Notes under the pieces: model-generated
What the model was told of the DNA's origin: nothing
The model's database searches: none
What the model saw: only the letters and a program-made list of their open reading frames with translations
Position numbers and translations under genes: made by a program
Part shown: piece by piece, positions 50,412-58,977 of the stretch
How the letters are laid out: every line of letters begins with the position of its first letter
Numbering within the stretch: the first letter of the stretch is position 1
Source of the DNA: Pseudomonas sp. ACN8
GTDB lineage: Bacteria > Pseudomonadota > Gammaproteobacteria > Pseudomonadales > Pseudomonadaceae
NCBI RefSeq assembly: GCF_002303925.1
Contig: NZ_MRCS01000038.1
Location: 1 to 64,000 of the forward strand
Length of the DNA stretch: 64,000 nt
Direction: 5' to 3'

Positions 50412-51554
50412 ATGAAAATCGTGATCGCCCCCGACTCGTTCAAGGACAGCCTCAGCGCCCAAGGCGTGGCCGATGCCATTGCATTGGGATTGGCGCAGGT
50501 CTGGCCCGATGCCCAACTGATCAAATGCCCGATGGCCGACGGCGGGGAAGGGACTGTCGAGTCGATTCTTGCGGCGTGCGATGGCGAGCTGCGCCGCAAT
50601 GAGGTGCGTGGGCCTCTGGGGGCTACGGTGAGTGCCGCTTGGGGCTGGTTGCCCGATAGCCACACCGCGATCATCGAAATGGCCGAGGCCAGCGGTTTGC
50701 AATTGGTCCCGGTGGCGCAACGGGATGCGTGCATCAGCAGCACCTTCGGTACCGGGCAACTGATCCGCGCCGCGCTGGATGCCGGTGCGCAACGGGTGAT
50801 CCTGGCGATTGGCGGCAGTGCGACCAATGACGGCGGCGCCGGTGCCATGCAGGCCTTGGGCGTGAAATTGCTCGACGCCCAGGGGCAGACGCTGTCACCG
50901 GGAGGCCTCGCTCTGGCGCAATTGGCCCGCGTCGACCTGAGCGATATCGATCCGCGTCTGGCCCAGGTCCGCTTCGACATCGCCGCCGATGTCAACAACC
51001 CGCTGTGCGGCCCCCACGGTGCCTCGGCGATCTTCGGCCCGCAAAAAGGCGCCTCGCCCGCGCAGGTCGAGCCACTGGACCGCGCCCTCGGACACTTTGC
51101 CGACCATTGCGCGAGCACCTTGAACAACGACGTGCGCGACGAACCGGGAAGCGGCGCGGCGGGTGGCCTGGGGTTTGCCGCCAAAGCGTTCCTGGGGGCG
51201 CAGTTCAAGGCCGGGGTCGAGGTGGTCGGCGAGCTCGTGGGCTTGGCGGGCGCCGTTGCAGGGGCCGATCTGGTGATCACAGGGGAAGGGCGTTTCGATG
51301 CACAAACCCTGCGCGGCAAGACGCCGTTTGGTGTGGCGCGTGTCGCCAGCCAGCAAGGCGTGCCGGTCATCGTCATCGCCGGCACTCTGGGCGACGGCTA
51401 TCAGGCGCTCTATGAGCATGGCATCGACGCCGCGTTCGCCCTGGCGAGCGGACCGATGACCCTGGAACAGGCCTGCGCCGAAGCCCCGCGCTTGCTGCGT
51501 GAGCGGGCGACCGATATCGCTCGCGTCTGGCGGATGGCCGTTCGCAAGCATTGA
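50412..51554 (+). CDS. garK: Glycerate 2-kinase
   Basis: This 380-residue type-2 glycerate kinase (GarK/GlxK) starts MKIVIAPDSFKDSLSAQGVA and has the phosphate-binding MADGGEGTVES and the late LVITGEGRFDAQTLRGKTP. It phosphorylates D-glycerate to 2-phosphoglycerate, the last step of glucarate/galactarate and glyoxylate use. GGAG lies 9 bp before the ATG. It is placed 119 bp after cdaR and probably activated by it. Confidence 0.93.
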   Translation: MKIVIAPDSFKDSLSAQGVADAIALGLAQVWPDAQLIKCPMADGGEGTVESILAACDGELRRNEVRGPLGATVSAAWGWLPDSHTAIIEMAEASGLQLVPVAQRDACISSTFGTGQLIRAALDAGAQRVILAIGGSATNDGGAGAMQALGVKLLDAQGQTLSPGGLALAQLARVDLSDIDPRLAQVRFDIAADVNNPLCGPHGASAIFGPQKGASPAQVEPLDRALGHFADHCASTLNNDVRDEPGSGAAGGLGFAAKAFLGAQFKAGVEVVGELVGLAGAVAGADLVITGEGRFDAQTLRGKTPFGVARVASQQGVPVIVIAGTLGDGYQALYEHGIDAAFALASGPMTLEQACAEAPRLLRERATDIARVWRMAVRKH

Positions 51555-51642
51555 CTTATCCATGTTTTGAACGCCATGGTGGCGCGTTTCGTGATTTGAG
51601 ATAGGGTTGTGGCTGGGAGTACCCGCGCGACAGGAGAAAGAC

Positions 51643-52830
51643 ATGCGCTACTCAGCCTTGACCCAACGAATCGCCGGTGACGGAGCGGCGGCCTGGCAGA
51701 TTCACGATCGAGCGCTGCAATTGCGCGAACAGGGCGTCGACGTCCTGCTGTTGTCAATTGGCGACCCGGACTTCGATACGCCGCAACCCATCGTCCAGGC
51801 CGCCATTTCCAGCCTGCTGGCCGGTGATACGCACTATCCTGAAGTGCGCGGCAGTCGAGGGCTGCGCGACAGCATCGCCCGTCGGCACCGGCAACGCAGT
51901 GGTCAGGTGGTGGACGCCGAACATGTGATCGTCTTTCCGGGCGCGCAGTGCGCGGTGTATTCGGTGGCGCAATGCCTGCTCGATCCGGGCGATGAAGTGA
52001 TTGTCGCCGAGCCGATGTACGTGACCTATGAGGGCGTGATCGGCGCTTGTGCGGCCACAGTAGTCCCGGTGCCAGTGCACCCGCAGAACGGGTTTCGCGT
52101 CGCCCCGGCGGATGTCGCGGCTCGGATCACGCCAAAGACTCGCGCCATCCTGCTCAACAGTCCGAACAATCCATCCGGCGCCAGCTTGTCACTGGCGATC
52201 TGGCAGGAGCTGGTAGCGCTGTGCATTCGTCACGATTTGTGGCTGATCAGCGATGAGGTCTACAGCGATCTGCTGTACGAGGGCGAGCACATCAGCCCCG
52301 CGAGCCTACCGGGCATGGCCGAGCGGACGGCGACGATCAACAGCCTGTCCAAGTCCCACGCCATGAGCGGTTGGCGGGTGGGCTGGGTGGTCGGGCCCAA
52401 ACCCATGGCCGAGCATCTGGTGAACCTGTCGTTGAGCATGCTGTTCGGCATTCCGGATTTCGTGCAGAACGCCGCGCAACTGGCATTGAATGAAGACCTG
52501 CCCGAAGTGGCGATGATGCGCGAGGAGTATCGCCAGCGCCGTGACCTGGTGTGTGCAAGTCTGGGCCAATGCCCGGGCCTCAGGCCGATTCGCCCGGATG
52601 GCGGGATGTTCGTGATGGTCGATGTGCGCCAGACCGGTTTGTCGGCCCAGCGCTTTGCCGAGATGCTACTGGAAGGCTATGGCGTGTCGGTGCTGGCCGG
52701 AGAAGCTTTCGGGCCGAGTGCGGCGGGGCATATCCGCATCGGGTTGGTGGTGGACCAGCGCAAACTGGCCGATGCCTGTCGGCGCATTGCATTATGCGCG
52801 GCGGATTTGCTGGTCGCGCGCCGCGCCTGA
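51643..52830 (+). CDS. AruH-like aminotransferase (arginine:pyruvate transaminase type)
   Basis: This 395-residue class I PLP aminotransferase has LSIGDPDFDTPQPIVQAAI, the cofactor Lys in NSLSKSHAMSGWRVGW and LLNSPNNPSGASLS. From memory the sequence resembles AruH of P. aeruginosa closely along its whole length, including MRYS..TQRIAGDGAAAW and GGMFVMVD. AruH moves the alpha-amino group of L-arginine to pyruvate. No aruI or other arginine transaminase-pathway gene is nearby, so the specific role is not certain. It is convergent with kguD, 4 bp apart. Confidence 0.75.
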   Translation: MRYSALTQRIAGDGAAAWQIHDRALQLREQGVDVLLLSIGDPDFDTPQPIVQAAISSLLAGDTHYPEVRGSRGLRDSIARRHRQRSGQVVDAEHVIVFPGAQCAVYSVAQCLLDPGDEVIVAEPMYVTYEGVIGACAATVVPVPVHPQNGFRVAPADVAARITPKTRAILLNSPNNPSGASLSLAIWQELVALCIRHDLWLISDEVYSDLLYEGEHISPASLPGMAERTATINSLSKSHAMSGWRVGWVVGPKPMAEHLVNLSLSMLFGIPDFVQNAAQLALNEDLPEVAMMREEYRQRRDLVCASLGQCPGLRPIRPDGGMFVMVDVRQTGLSAQRFAEMLLEGYGVSVLAGEAFGPSAAGHIRIGLVVDQRKLADACRRIALCAADLLVARRA

Positions 52831-52834
52831 TCCC

Positions 52835-53812
52835 TCAAGCCTTCCACGCTTTTGCGTTCACCAGATTGGCCGGCCGTTCACCCGCCAGCGCCGCCAACAG
52901 GTTGTCCACCGCGCATTTGGCCATGGCCTCCCGTGTTTCATGGGTGGCCGAGCCGATGTGTGGTGTCGCTACCACGTTGTTCAACTGCAACAAAGGCGAG
53001 TCCTGATCCAACGGTTCGCGTTCGAATACATCCAGCCCCGCCGCGCGAATCTGGCCTGCGCGCAAGGCTTCGATCAGCGCGGCTTCGTCCACGACCTTGC
53101 CTCGTGAAATATTGATGAAGATGGTCTCGGGACGCATCAGGGCGAACTGTTCTGCGCCGATCAGCCCTTCGGTTTGCGCGGTCAGCGGCAACGTCAGGCA
53201 AACGAAATCGGCCTGTTGCAACAGCTCCGGCAGGCTTCGATAGTGCGCATTGAAACGCTGTTCCACCGCAGGTTTCGGTGACTGGCTGTGATAGATCACC
53301 GGCATGCCAAACCCGAAATGCCCGCGCTGGGCGAGGGCTTCGCCAATGCGGCCCATGCCAATGATGCCCAGGGTTTTGCCGTGCACATCGCTGCCGAAAT
53401 GCATGGGGCCGATGTTGCGGGTCCACTTGCCTTCGCGAATCATGTTGGCCAATTCCACAACGCGCCGGGCCGTTGCCAGAATCAGCGCGAAACCGGTGTC
53501 GGCGGTGGTTTCTGTCAATACATCCGGCGTGTTGCTGAGCAGGATGCGCCGCTCGGTCAGGTAGTCGATGTCGTAGTTGTCGACACCCACCGAAACGCTG
53601 GCAATGGCTTGAAGGTCGGGTGCCAGATCGAGCAGTTCGGCATCCAGTTTCAGGCTGGCACCCAGCAAGCCATGGGCGTGGGGCAGGGCATCGCGCAGTT
53701 TGGCCAGACCCTCGGCACCAAGGTTTTCGATCAGCGTCACTTCGGCCTGCTCGTGCAGGCGAGCCATCAGCAGCGGCGAGAGTTTCTTGTACAGGACGAC
53801 CTGCTTTTTCAT
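52835..53812 (-). CDS. kguD: 2-ketogluconate-6-phosphate reductase (2-ketoaldonate reductase)
   Basis: This 325-residue D-2-hydroxyacid dehydrogenase has the NAD(P) motif GKTLGIIGMGRIGEALAQR, the active-site Arg in NISRGKVVDEAAL, Glu in DVFEREPL and His in TPHIGSAT. It reduces 2-keto-6-phosphogluconate to 6-phosphogluconate with NADPH, the last step of the operon. It is also similar to GhrB/TkrA; operon position decides. It follows kguT by 21 bp. Confidence 0.88.
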   Translation of the reverse strand: MKKQVVLYKKLSPLLMARLHEQAEVTLIENLGAEGLAKLRDALPHAHGLLGASLKLDAELLDLAPDLQAIASVSVGVDNYDIDYLTERRILLSNTPDVLTETTADTGFALILATARRVVELANMIREGKWTRNIGPMHFGSDVHGKTLGIIGMGRIGEALAQRGHFGFGMPVIYHSQSPKPAVEQRFNAHYRSLPELLQQADFVCLTLPLTAQTEGLIGAEQFALMRPETIFINISRGKVVDEAALIEALRAGQIRAAGLDVFEREPLDQDSPLLQLNNVVATPHIGSATHETREAMAKCAVDNLLAALAGERPANLVNAKAWKA

Positions 53813-53833
53813 CGTTGAGATCTCAAATTCAAT

Positions 53834-55132
53834 TCAGGAATGTGCCGTGGCAGTGCGCGTTACCGTGGCCGTGGGCCGCTCCCGATCACTGGCGCCGGGC
53901 TTGAGGCAAATCGTCAGTACCACCGAGAACATCAGCGCGCCGCTCATCAACAGGTACGAGGCGCCGGGCGAGCCGGTGGAGCTGTTCAGGTACCCGACCA
54001 GGTAGGAGCCGCCAAAGGAACCGAGGGCGCCCATGCTGTTGATCAGCGCCATGGCGCCGCCGGCGACGTTGGCCGGAAGGATCTCCGGAATGATCGCGAA
54101 GAACGGCCCATAGGGCGCGTACATGCAGGCGCCGGCAATTACCAGCAGGGTGTAGGACCACCAGAAGTGTTCGGCACCCAGGGCGTAGGAACCATAGAAG
54201 GCAATCGAGGCGATCAGCAGTGGCGGCCAGACGAAACGCTTACGTTTTTGCAACTTGTCCGACCCCCAGGACACCAGCAGCATGCCGATCACCGCCGCCA
54301 GGTACGGCAGCGCCGACAGCCAGCCGGCCTGGACCATGTCCATCTGCGCGCCGGCCTTGAGGATCGACGGCAACCACAACACGAAGCCGTACACGCCAAT
54401 GCTCCAGCAGAAAAACTGCAGTGCCAGGATGATCACTTTGGGTGAACGGAACGCTTCTGCGTAGTTCTTCACGGCCTTGATGCCGACCTGTTCGGCGGCC
54501 AGTGCGCTTTCCAGGTCCTGTTTTTCCTGATCATCGAGCCACTTGGCTTGTGACGGACGATCATCGGCCAGACGCCACCAGATGAATGCCCACAACACCG
54601 CTGGCAACCCTTCGACGATGAACATCCAGCGCCAGCTGTAATGCTGCACCAGATAGCCCGAGACCACCGACATCCACAGCATGGTCACCGGGTTGCCGAG
54701 GATCAGGAAAGTGTTGGCCCGGGAGCGTTCGGCACGGGTGAACCAGTGGCATAGATAAATCAGCATCGCCGGCATCACTGCCGCTTCGACCACGCCGAGC
54801 ATGAAGCGGATGACGATCAGCCAATAGGCATTGGAGACAATCCCGGTCAACGTCGCCAGGCTGCCCCAGAGGATCAGGCTAACGAAAATCAGTTTCTTCA
54901 CACTGTGTTTCTGCGCGTAGATCGCGCCGGGTACCTGGAAGAAAAAGTAGCCGAGGAAGAACAGCGCGCCGAGCATCGACGACAGGCCTGGTGTGATCAT
55001 CAGGTCCGCGGCCATACCGGACGCGGCGGCGAACCCATAGTTGGCGCGATCCAGATACGCCAGGCTATAGGTGATGAACACGATGGGCATGATGTACCAC
55101 CAGCGGCGGGTGGCGAGCGTTGCGGTTTTCAT
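53834..55132 (-). CDS. kguT: 2-ketogluconate transporter
   Basis: This 432-residue MFS protein of the ACS family has 12 helices (YIMPIVFITYSLAYLDRANY, ALFFLGYFFFQVPGAIYAQ). It imports 2-ketogluconate made in the periplasm from glucose. The start at 55132 has GGAG 8 bp upstream. A pair of REPs is inserted between it and kguK in the operon. Confidence 0.88.
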   Translation of the reverse strand: MKTATLATRRWWYIMPIVFITYSLAYLDRANYGFAAASGMAADLMITPGLSSMLGALFFLGYFFFQVPGAIYAQKHSVKKLIFVSLILWGSLATLTGIVSNAYWLIVIRFMLGVVEAAVMPAMLIYLCHWFTRAERSRANTFLILGNPVTMLWMSVVSGYLVQHYSWRWMFIVEGLPAVLWAFIWWRLADDRPSQAKWLDDQEKQDLESALAAEQVGIKAVKNYAEAFRSPKVIILALQFFCWSIGVYGFVLWLPSILKAGAQMDMVQAGWLSALPYLAAVIGMLLVSWGSDKLQKRKRFVWPPLLIASIAFYGSYALGAEHFWWSYTLLVIAGACMYAPYGPFFAIIPEILPANVAGGAMALINSMGALGSFGGSYLVGYLNSSTGSPGASYLLMSGALMFSVVLTICLKPGASDRERPTATVTRTATAHS

Positions 55133-55204
55133 GGTGGTGCTCCTGAGCTTGTTGTTTTTGTCGCAGCAGGTAACGGTTTGAATATTCGGTGCCTTTATTG
55201 GCCT

Positions 55205-55281
55205 CATCGCGAGCAGGCTCGCTCCTACATTGGATCTAGGTTCGACACAAATCCTCTGTAGGAGCGAGCCTGCTCGCGATG
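55205..55281. repeat. REP pair in outward arrangement within the kgu operon
   Basis: Two REP palindromes, 55205-55229 and 55257-55281, with the TACA/TGTA ends facing each other across a 27-bp spacer. This is opposite to the REPIN layout elsewhere. The right-hand copy lies inside the last codons of kguK, the other in the kguK-kguT gap. Confidence 0.85.
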
Positions 55282-56222
55282 GCGGCCTCGAATTCGCTGA
55301 CCATTTCGGATCGGGTCGGCAACCCCTCCATATCCCCCCGGCTCTGCACCGCACGGCTGCCAATCCAGTTGGCGCGTTTCACGGCCTCGACAACGCTTTG
55401 GTTTTCCAACAGCGCGCTGATCATGCCGACGGCAAAACCATCGCCGGCACCCACCGTATCGACCACTGTTTGCACCGGTACGCCGGCCACGAAACCTTGA
55501 TCAAGCTGTGTGCGGTAGAAAGCCCCGTGTGGGCCAAGCTTGATCACCACGGCTTCGGCGCCCTGGTCGAGGTAGAAGGCGGCGATGTCGGCCGGGTCTT
55601 CGAAACCGCTGAGCAAGCGACCTTCGCTCAACCCCGGCAGCACCCAATGGGCGAGGGCGGCGAGGCGGTTGATCTCGGTGATCATTTGTCGTTCGCTGGC
55701 CCACAGGCTCGGGCGCAGGTTCGGGTCGAAGGAAACACTGCGCCCGGCCTCGCGCATGTGGGTCATCAACTCGAACGACATCTGCCGCGCCGATTCCGAC
55801 AGCGCCGGGGGGATGCCGGTGGCGTGCAGGTGTCGGGCCTTGAGCAATTCGGGCACGATCGAGTGCGGCGACAGGTGGCTGGCCGCCGAACCACGGCGGA
55901 AGTATTCGACCACCGGATCGCTGCCATCGTCGGTGCGGGACTTGAGTTGAAAACCGGTCGGGTGGGCGGTGTCGATGTCGACGTGACGGCAATCCAGGCC
56001 TTGTTTTCCCAGGGCGTCGACCACGAACCGGCCCAACGAATCGGCACCGACACGGCTCAGCCATGCCACGTTGAAGCCCAGACGGGAAAGGCCAATGGCG
56101 ACGTTGCTGTCAGCCCCGGCAATGCGTTTGTGGAAAGCGCCGACGCTGGCCAGATCACCCACCTGTTCGGCGACGAACATCGCCATGGTCTCGCCGAAGG
56201 ACAGAACATCGATCTCAGACAT
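55236..56222 (-). CDS. kguK: 2-ketogluconate kinase, with a REP-encoded C-terminal tail
   Basis: This 328-residue PfkB/ribokinase-family kinase has DVLSFGETMAMFVAEQVGDL at the N-terminus and the catalytic VDTVGAGDGFAVGMI near residue 260. It makes 2-keto-6-phosphogluconate. It starts at ATG 56222, overlapping the kguE stop by 8 bp. The last 14 or so residues (IASRLAPTEDLCRT) are translated from a REP sequence, so the REP has replaced the original 3' end and stop. The tail lies past the kinase core and is probably tolerated. Confidence 0.9.
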   Translation of the reverse strand: MSEIDVLSFGETMAMFVAEQVGDLASVGAFHKRIAGADSNVAIGLSRLGFNVAWLSRVGADSLGRFVVDALGKQGLDCRHVDIDTAHPTGFQLKSRTDDGSDPVVEYFRRGSAASHLSPHSIVPELLKARHLHATGIPPALSESARQMSFELMTHMREAGRSVSFDPNLRPSLWASERQMITEINRLAALAHWVLPGLSEGRLLSGFEDPADIAAFYLDQGAEAVVIKLGPHGAFYRTQLDQGFVAGVPVQTVVDTVGAGDGFAVGMISALLENQSVVEAVKRANWIGSRAVQSRGDMEGLPTRSEMVSEFEAAIASRLAPTEDLCRT

Positions 56223-56997
56223 GGGCGCTCTCCAGTTGCGACTGGCCGAGGCGGGCGAGGGCGGCAACGTGCTCGGTGGTCAGTTGCACCAGGTCATCGC
56301 CTTGCAGCGGATATTCCGCGGCCCGCATGACGCCGTGGGCCATGTGCCGCAACAGGTGTTCCCACTGTTGCAGGTCACTGACGGCGGGCGGGATGGCGAC
56401 CAGTTTGCCGTCGGCTCGGCGCGTGACCGCTTTGCAGTGCACATAACCGACGTGACGCCCGAGCAAGCGCGCGGCGCTGGCGGCGGACTGGTCCTGCCAG
56501 TGCCAGTTGCCGATGTCGAAGGTCATTTTGATCGGTAACTGGTGCTGCTCGACCTGCGCGAAAAAACGCTGGAAGGGTTCAATGCGGCCGCCGTGCAGGG
56601 TCTGGTCGTTTTCCACCAGCAACTGTACGGCGCTTTCGCCCAGCACCCGGGCGAGGGTTGGCAGATCGCTGTTGTCGGTGAAATAGCCCAGCGATACCTT
56701 CAGCCATTTGGCGCCGAACGCCCGGGCGCGTTGCAGGGCGGTGATCAGTTCGGGATTGGGTCTGGATTGCCCGGCCAGCCAGAGCTCCATGGGCGACGAA
56801 TAGACGCTCTCCAGGCCCTCTGCTTGTGTGGCATCGGCCAGTTGAGCGGGGTCCTCGATGGTCAGCAGTTCTTCGCGCCACTCAATGCGCGTGGCGCCGG
56901 CGGCGGCGAGAATCTCGATGAAGCTGCCCTGGCCGCGTTGACGCACGAGGTCGGCGCCGTAGCTGGAAAGGCTGATGGAAACGGCTGGTCTGTTCAT
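56215..56997 (-). CDS. kguE: KguE, sugar-epimerase/isomerase-like protein
   Basis: This 260-residue TIM-barrel protein is of the xylose isomerase-like (AP endonuclease 2) family. Motifs are ISLSSYGADLVRQRGQGSFI at the start, TRIEWREELL and the metal-site KMTFDIGNWHWQ. It is the first gene of the 2-ketogluconate operon; its exact reaction is not firmly established. The start at 56997 (MNRPAVS) lies 15 bp from a PtxS operator. Confidence 0.85.
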   Translation of the reverse strand: MNRPAVSISLSSYGADLVRQRGQGSFIEILAAAGATRIEWREELLTIEDPAQLADATQAEGLESVYSSPMELWLAGQSRPNPELITALQRARAFGAKWLKVSLGYFTDNSDLPTLARVLGESAVQLLVENDQTLHGGRIEPFQRFFAQVEQHQLPIKMTFDIGNWHWQDQSAASAARLLGRHVGYVHCKAVTRRADGKLVAIPPAVSDLQQWEHLLRHMAHGVMRAAEYPLQGDDLVQLTTEHVAALARLGQSQLESAHV

Positions 56998-57011
56998 TGT
57001 TTTTCTACCTC

Positions 57012-57025
57012 TGAAACCGGTTTCA
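57012..57025. promoter_or_regulatory. PtxS operator upstream of kguE
   Basis: TGAAACCGGTTTCA, a perfect 14-bp palindrome identical to the known PtxS site. It ends 15 bp before the kguE ATG, so a bound repressor would block transcription or elongation of the kgu operon. Confidence 0.92.
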
Positions 57026-57063
57026 TTTTTGTTCAAATTTTTTTGTGGTGCTAGTCAGGGCCC

Positions 57064-57139
57064 CATCGCGAGCAGGCTCACTCCTACAATGGGCCTATAT
57101 TCACAAATCCACTGTAGGAGCGAGCCTGCTCGCGATGGC
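57064..57139. repeat. REP pair in outward arrangement between ptxS and kguE
   Basis: REP copies 57064-57088 and 57113-57137, TACA/TGTA ends facing inwards over a 24-bp spacer. They begin 10 bp past the ptxS stop. The left copy has the CTCACT variant; the right has the common form. Confidence 0.85.
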
Positions 57140-57149
57140 GTCTTAACAT

Positions 57150-58175
57150 TCAACGCAAATTCCCAAGGGTCGACCCCCGCACAACCAGCCGCGCGGAAAA
57201 ATCCAGCGTCCGCACCGCCCCGTCATCCCCGCGCAACCGCTTGAGCAGACACTCAAACGCACTGGCACCCATCTCGGTGGTCGGCTGCGCGAGGGCGGTA
57301 ATGCCGCTGCCCACCAACGGGTACCAATCCAGGTCATCGAGGGCGATCAAGCCCACGTCATCGAACAGGTTGCACTTGAGTTCACGCAACGCATGGGTGC
57401 TGGCTAGCGCCGCAATCCCGTTCGCGCAAAACAGCGCTTTCGGGCCGGGGCCAGGCGTGTCGAGGAAGGCTTTCAATTGTGCGGTCAGTTCGTTGCCGGT
57501 TTCGATGTGCGTGCCGCGAAGCGCCGGGCGTTGCCCGATTTGCGCCTTGAAACTGCTGACCCGCTCAATCCGCGAACTGGTGCCATCAAACGGCTCAGTC
57601 ACCAGCAACACATCGCAGTAACCGCGCTCCTCAAGGTGGTCAAGGGCCATGCCAACGGCCTGCGGGTTGTTCAGCCCGACCATATCGCTTTCAAGGTGCT
57701 CCACCTTGCGATCCACCAGTACCAGGGGCATTTCGCGGTGCAGTTCGTGCAATTCGTCACGATGATGCCCGAGGGTGTTCACGATCAGACCTTCGATGTT
57801 GTACGAGCGCAGCAGGGCCAGGTGCTGGCGCTCTTGCTCGTCGTCGCGGTCGGTGTTGCACACCACCAGGCTATAGCCGTGTTGACGGCAGGCGGTTTCC
57901 ACCCCGTGCATCACGGCAATTGAATAAGGGTTACGGATATCCGCCACCAGCATGCCGATCAGGCGAGTGCGTCCGCGTTTCAGGCCTCGGGCCATCTGGT
58001 TCGGGCGATAGCCGAGTTCGGCGATTGCCTGTTCGATGCGTTGGGCAATGGCATCGGAGAGCAGGGCACGATCATCGCCAATGAACCGCGAAACGCTGGC
58101 CTTGGAGACCTTGGCGTGTTCGGCCACGTCGAGCATGGTCACGCGGCTGCGCTGGGCGGCGGAGAAGTCATTCAC
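57150..58175 (-). CDS. ptxS: LacI-family repressor PtxS
   Basis: This 341-residue LacI-type repressor has the N-terminal HTH VTMLDVAEHAKVSKASVSRF and a periplasmic-binding-like ligand domain that senses 2-ketogluconate. It represses the kgu operon and itself through TGAAACCGGTTTCA sites. The start is taken at GTG 58175, with AAGG 9 bp upstream, because an upstream ATG start (58229) would overlap its own operator. It lies ahead of kguE on the same strand. Confidence 0.9.
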   Translation of the reverse strand: MNDFSAAQRSRVTMLDVAEHAKVSKASVSRFIGDDRALLSDAIAQRIEQAIAELGYRPNQMARGLKRGRTRLIGMLVADIRNPYSIAVMHGVETACRQHGYSLVVCNTDRDDEQERQHLALLRSYNIEGLIVNTLGHHRDELHELHREMPLVLVDRKVEHLESDMVGLNNPQAVGMALDHLEERGYCDVLLVTEPFDGTSSRIERVSSFKAQIGQRPALRGTHIETGNELTAQLKAFLDTPGPGPKALFCANGIAALASTHALRELKCNLFDDVGLIALDDLDWYPLVGSGITALAQPTTEMGASAFECLLKRLRGDDGAVRTLDFSARLVVRGSTLGNLR

Positions 58176-58229
58176 GGTCTGAAACCTTCTTATTGGATTT
58201 ATACGGTTGCGTGCATCATGAGATAACAC

Positions 58230-58243
58230 TGAAACCGGTTTCA
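58230..58243. promoter_or_regulatory. PtxS operator upstream of ptxS
   Basis: A second perfect TGAAACCGGTTTCA, 55 bp upstream of the ptxS GTG start, implying autorepression. Confidence 0.92.
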
Positions 58244-58315
58244 GAAGACACCAAAAGCCATTTCGCCGTCAAGCCCCGGATGGTTGATTGTCGAACAATG
58301 AGCGACAAGTGGCGC

Positions 58316-58924
58316 TCAGGCCAACACGCTCAACCACGCAGAACCCAGCAACAGCAGGCCCATGCCGCGATTGAAGCGTTGCATGGCACGGGGTGAGCGC
58401 AACCAGCGGCTTGAACCGGCACCGAGCATGGCCCAGGCCGCGAGACATGGCAGGGAAACCAGAAAAAACACCAGCGCCAAATACGCCACCTGCACGGCGC
58501 GATGCTCGCCACCTCCGGCGAATACGCTGACCACCGCCAGCGCCATCATCCAGGTTTTCGGGTTGACCAGTTGCAGGCTGGCGGCGCCCACCCAGCCGAG
58601 ACGTGCTTCGCTGTTGCCGGCGGCAATGGCCGAAGCCGGGGCGCTGAAAATCTGCCAGGCCAGATAACTCAGCCACGCTACACCGGCCCACTGCATGACG
58701 CTTTGTACGGTGGGCCACGCGCTGATTGATGAGCCAATCCCCATGCCCACCAGCAATACCAGGGTCGCGGCGCTGGCACAGGCACTGAGTATGATCGGTA
58801 CAGCCGCACCCAACCCGTATCGAGCGCTGTTGCTCAGCACCAGGATGTTGGTCGGGCCGGGGGTGATCGAGGCCACGAAGGCAAACAGCAGGAAAGGCAG
58901 TAACGTCGGGAACGAGGGCAGCAT
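58316..58924 (-). CDS. LysE/RhtB-family exporter
   Basis: This 202-residue membrane protein has six helices and the LysE/RhtB signature FVASITPGPTNILVLSNSAR and ASLQLVNPKTWMMAL. The family exports amino acids. The start at ATG 58924 precedes the first helix. It lies on the same strand as, and 53 bp after, the AraC regulator gene, which is a common pairing. Confidence 0.85.
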   Translation of the reverse strand: MLPSFPTLLPFLLFAFVASITPGPTNILVLSNSARYGLGAAVPIILSACASAATLVLLVGMGIGSSISAWPTVQSVMQWAGVAWLSYLAWQIFSAPASAIAAGNSEARLGWVGAASLQLVNPKTWMMALAVVSVFAGGGEHRAVQVAYLALVFFLVSLPCLAAWAMLGAGSSRWLRSPRAMQRFNRGMGLLLLGSAWLSVLA

Positions 58925-58977
58925 CGTGGGCAAACTCCGGTGAAGATCAGTGAAGTCGATCTTCACAATCCCCGGGC

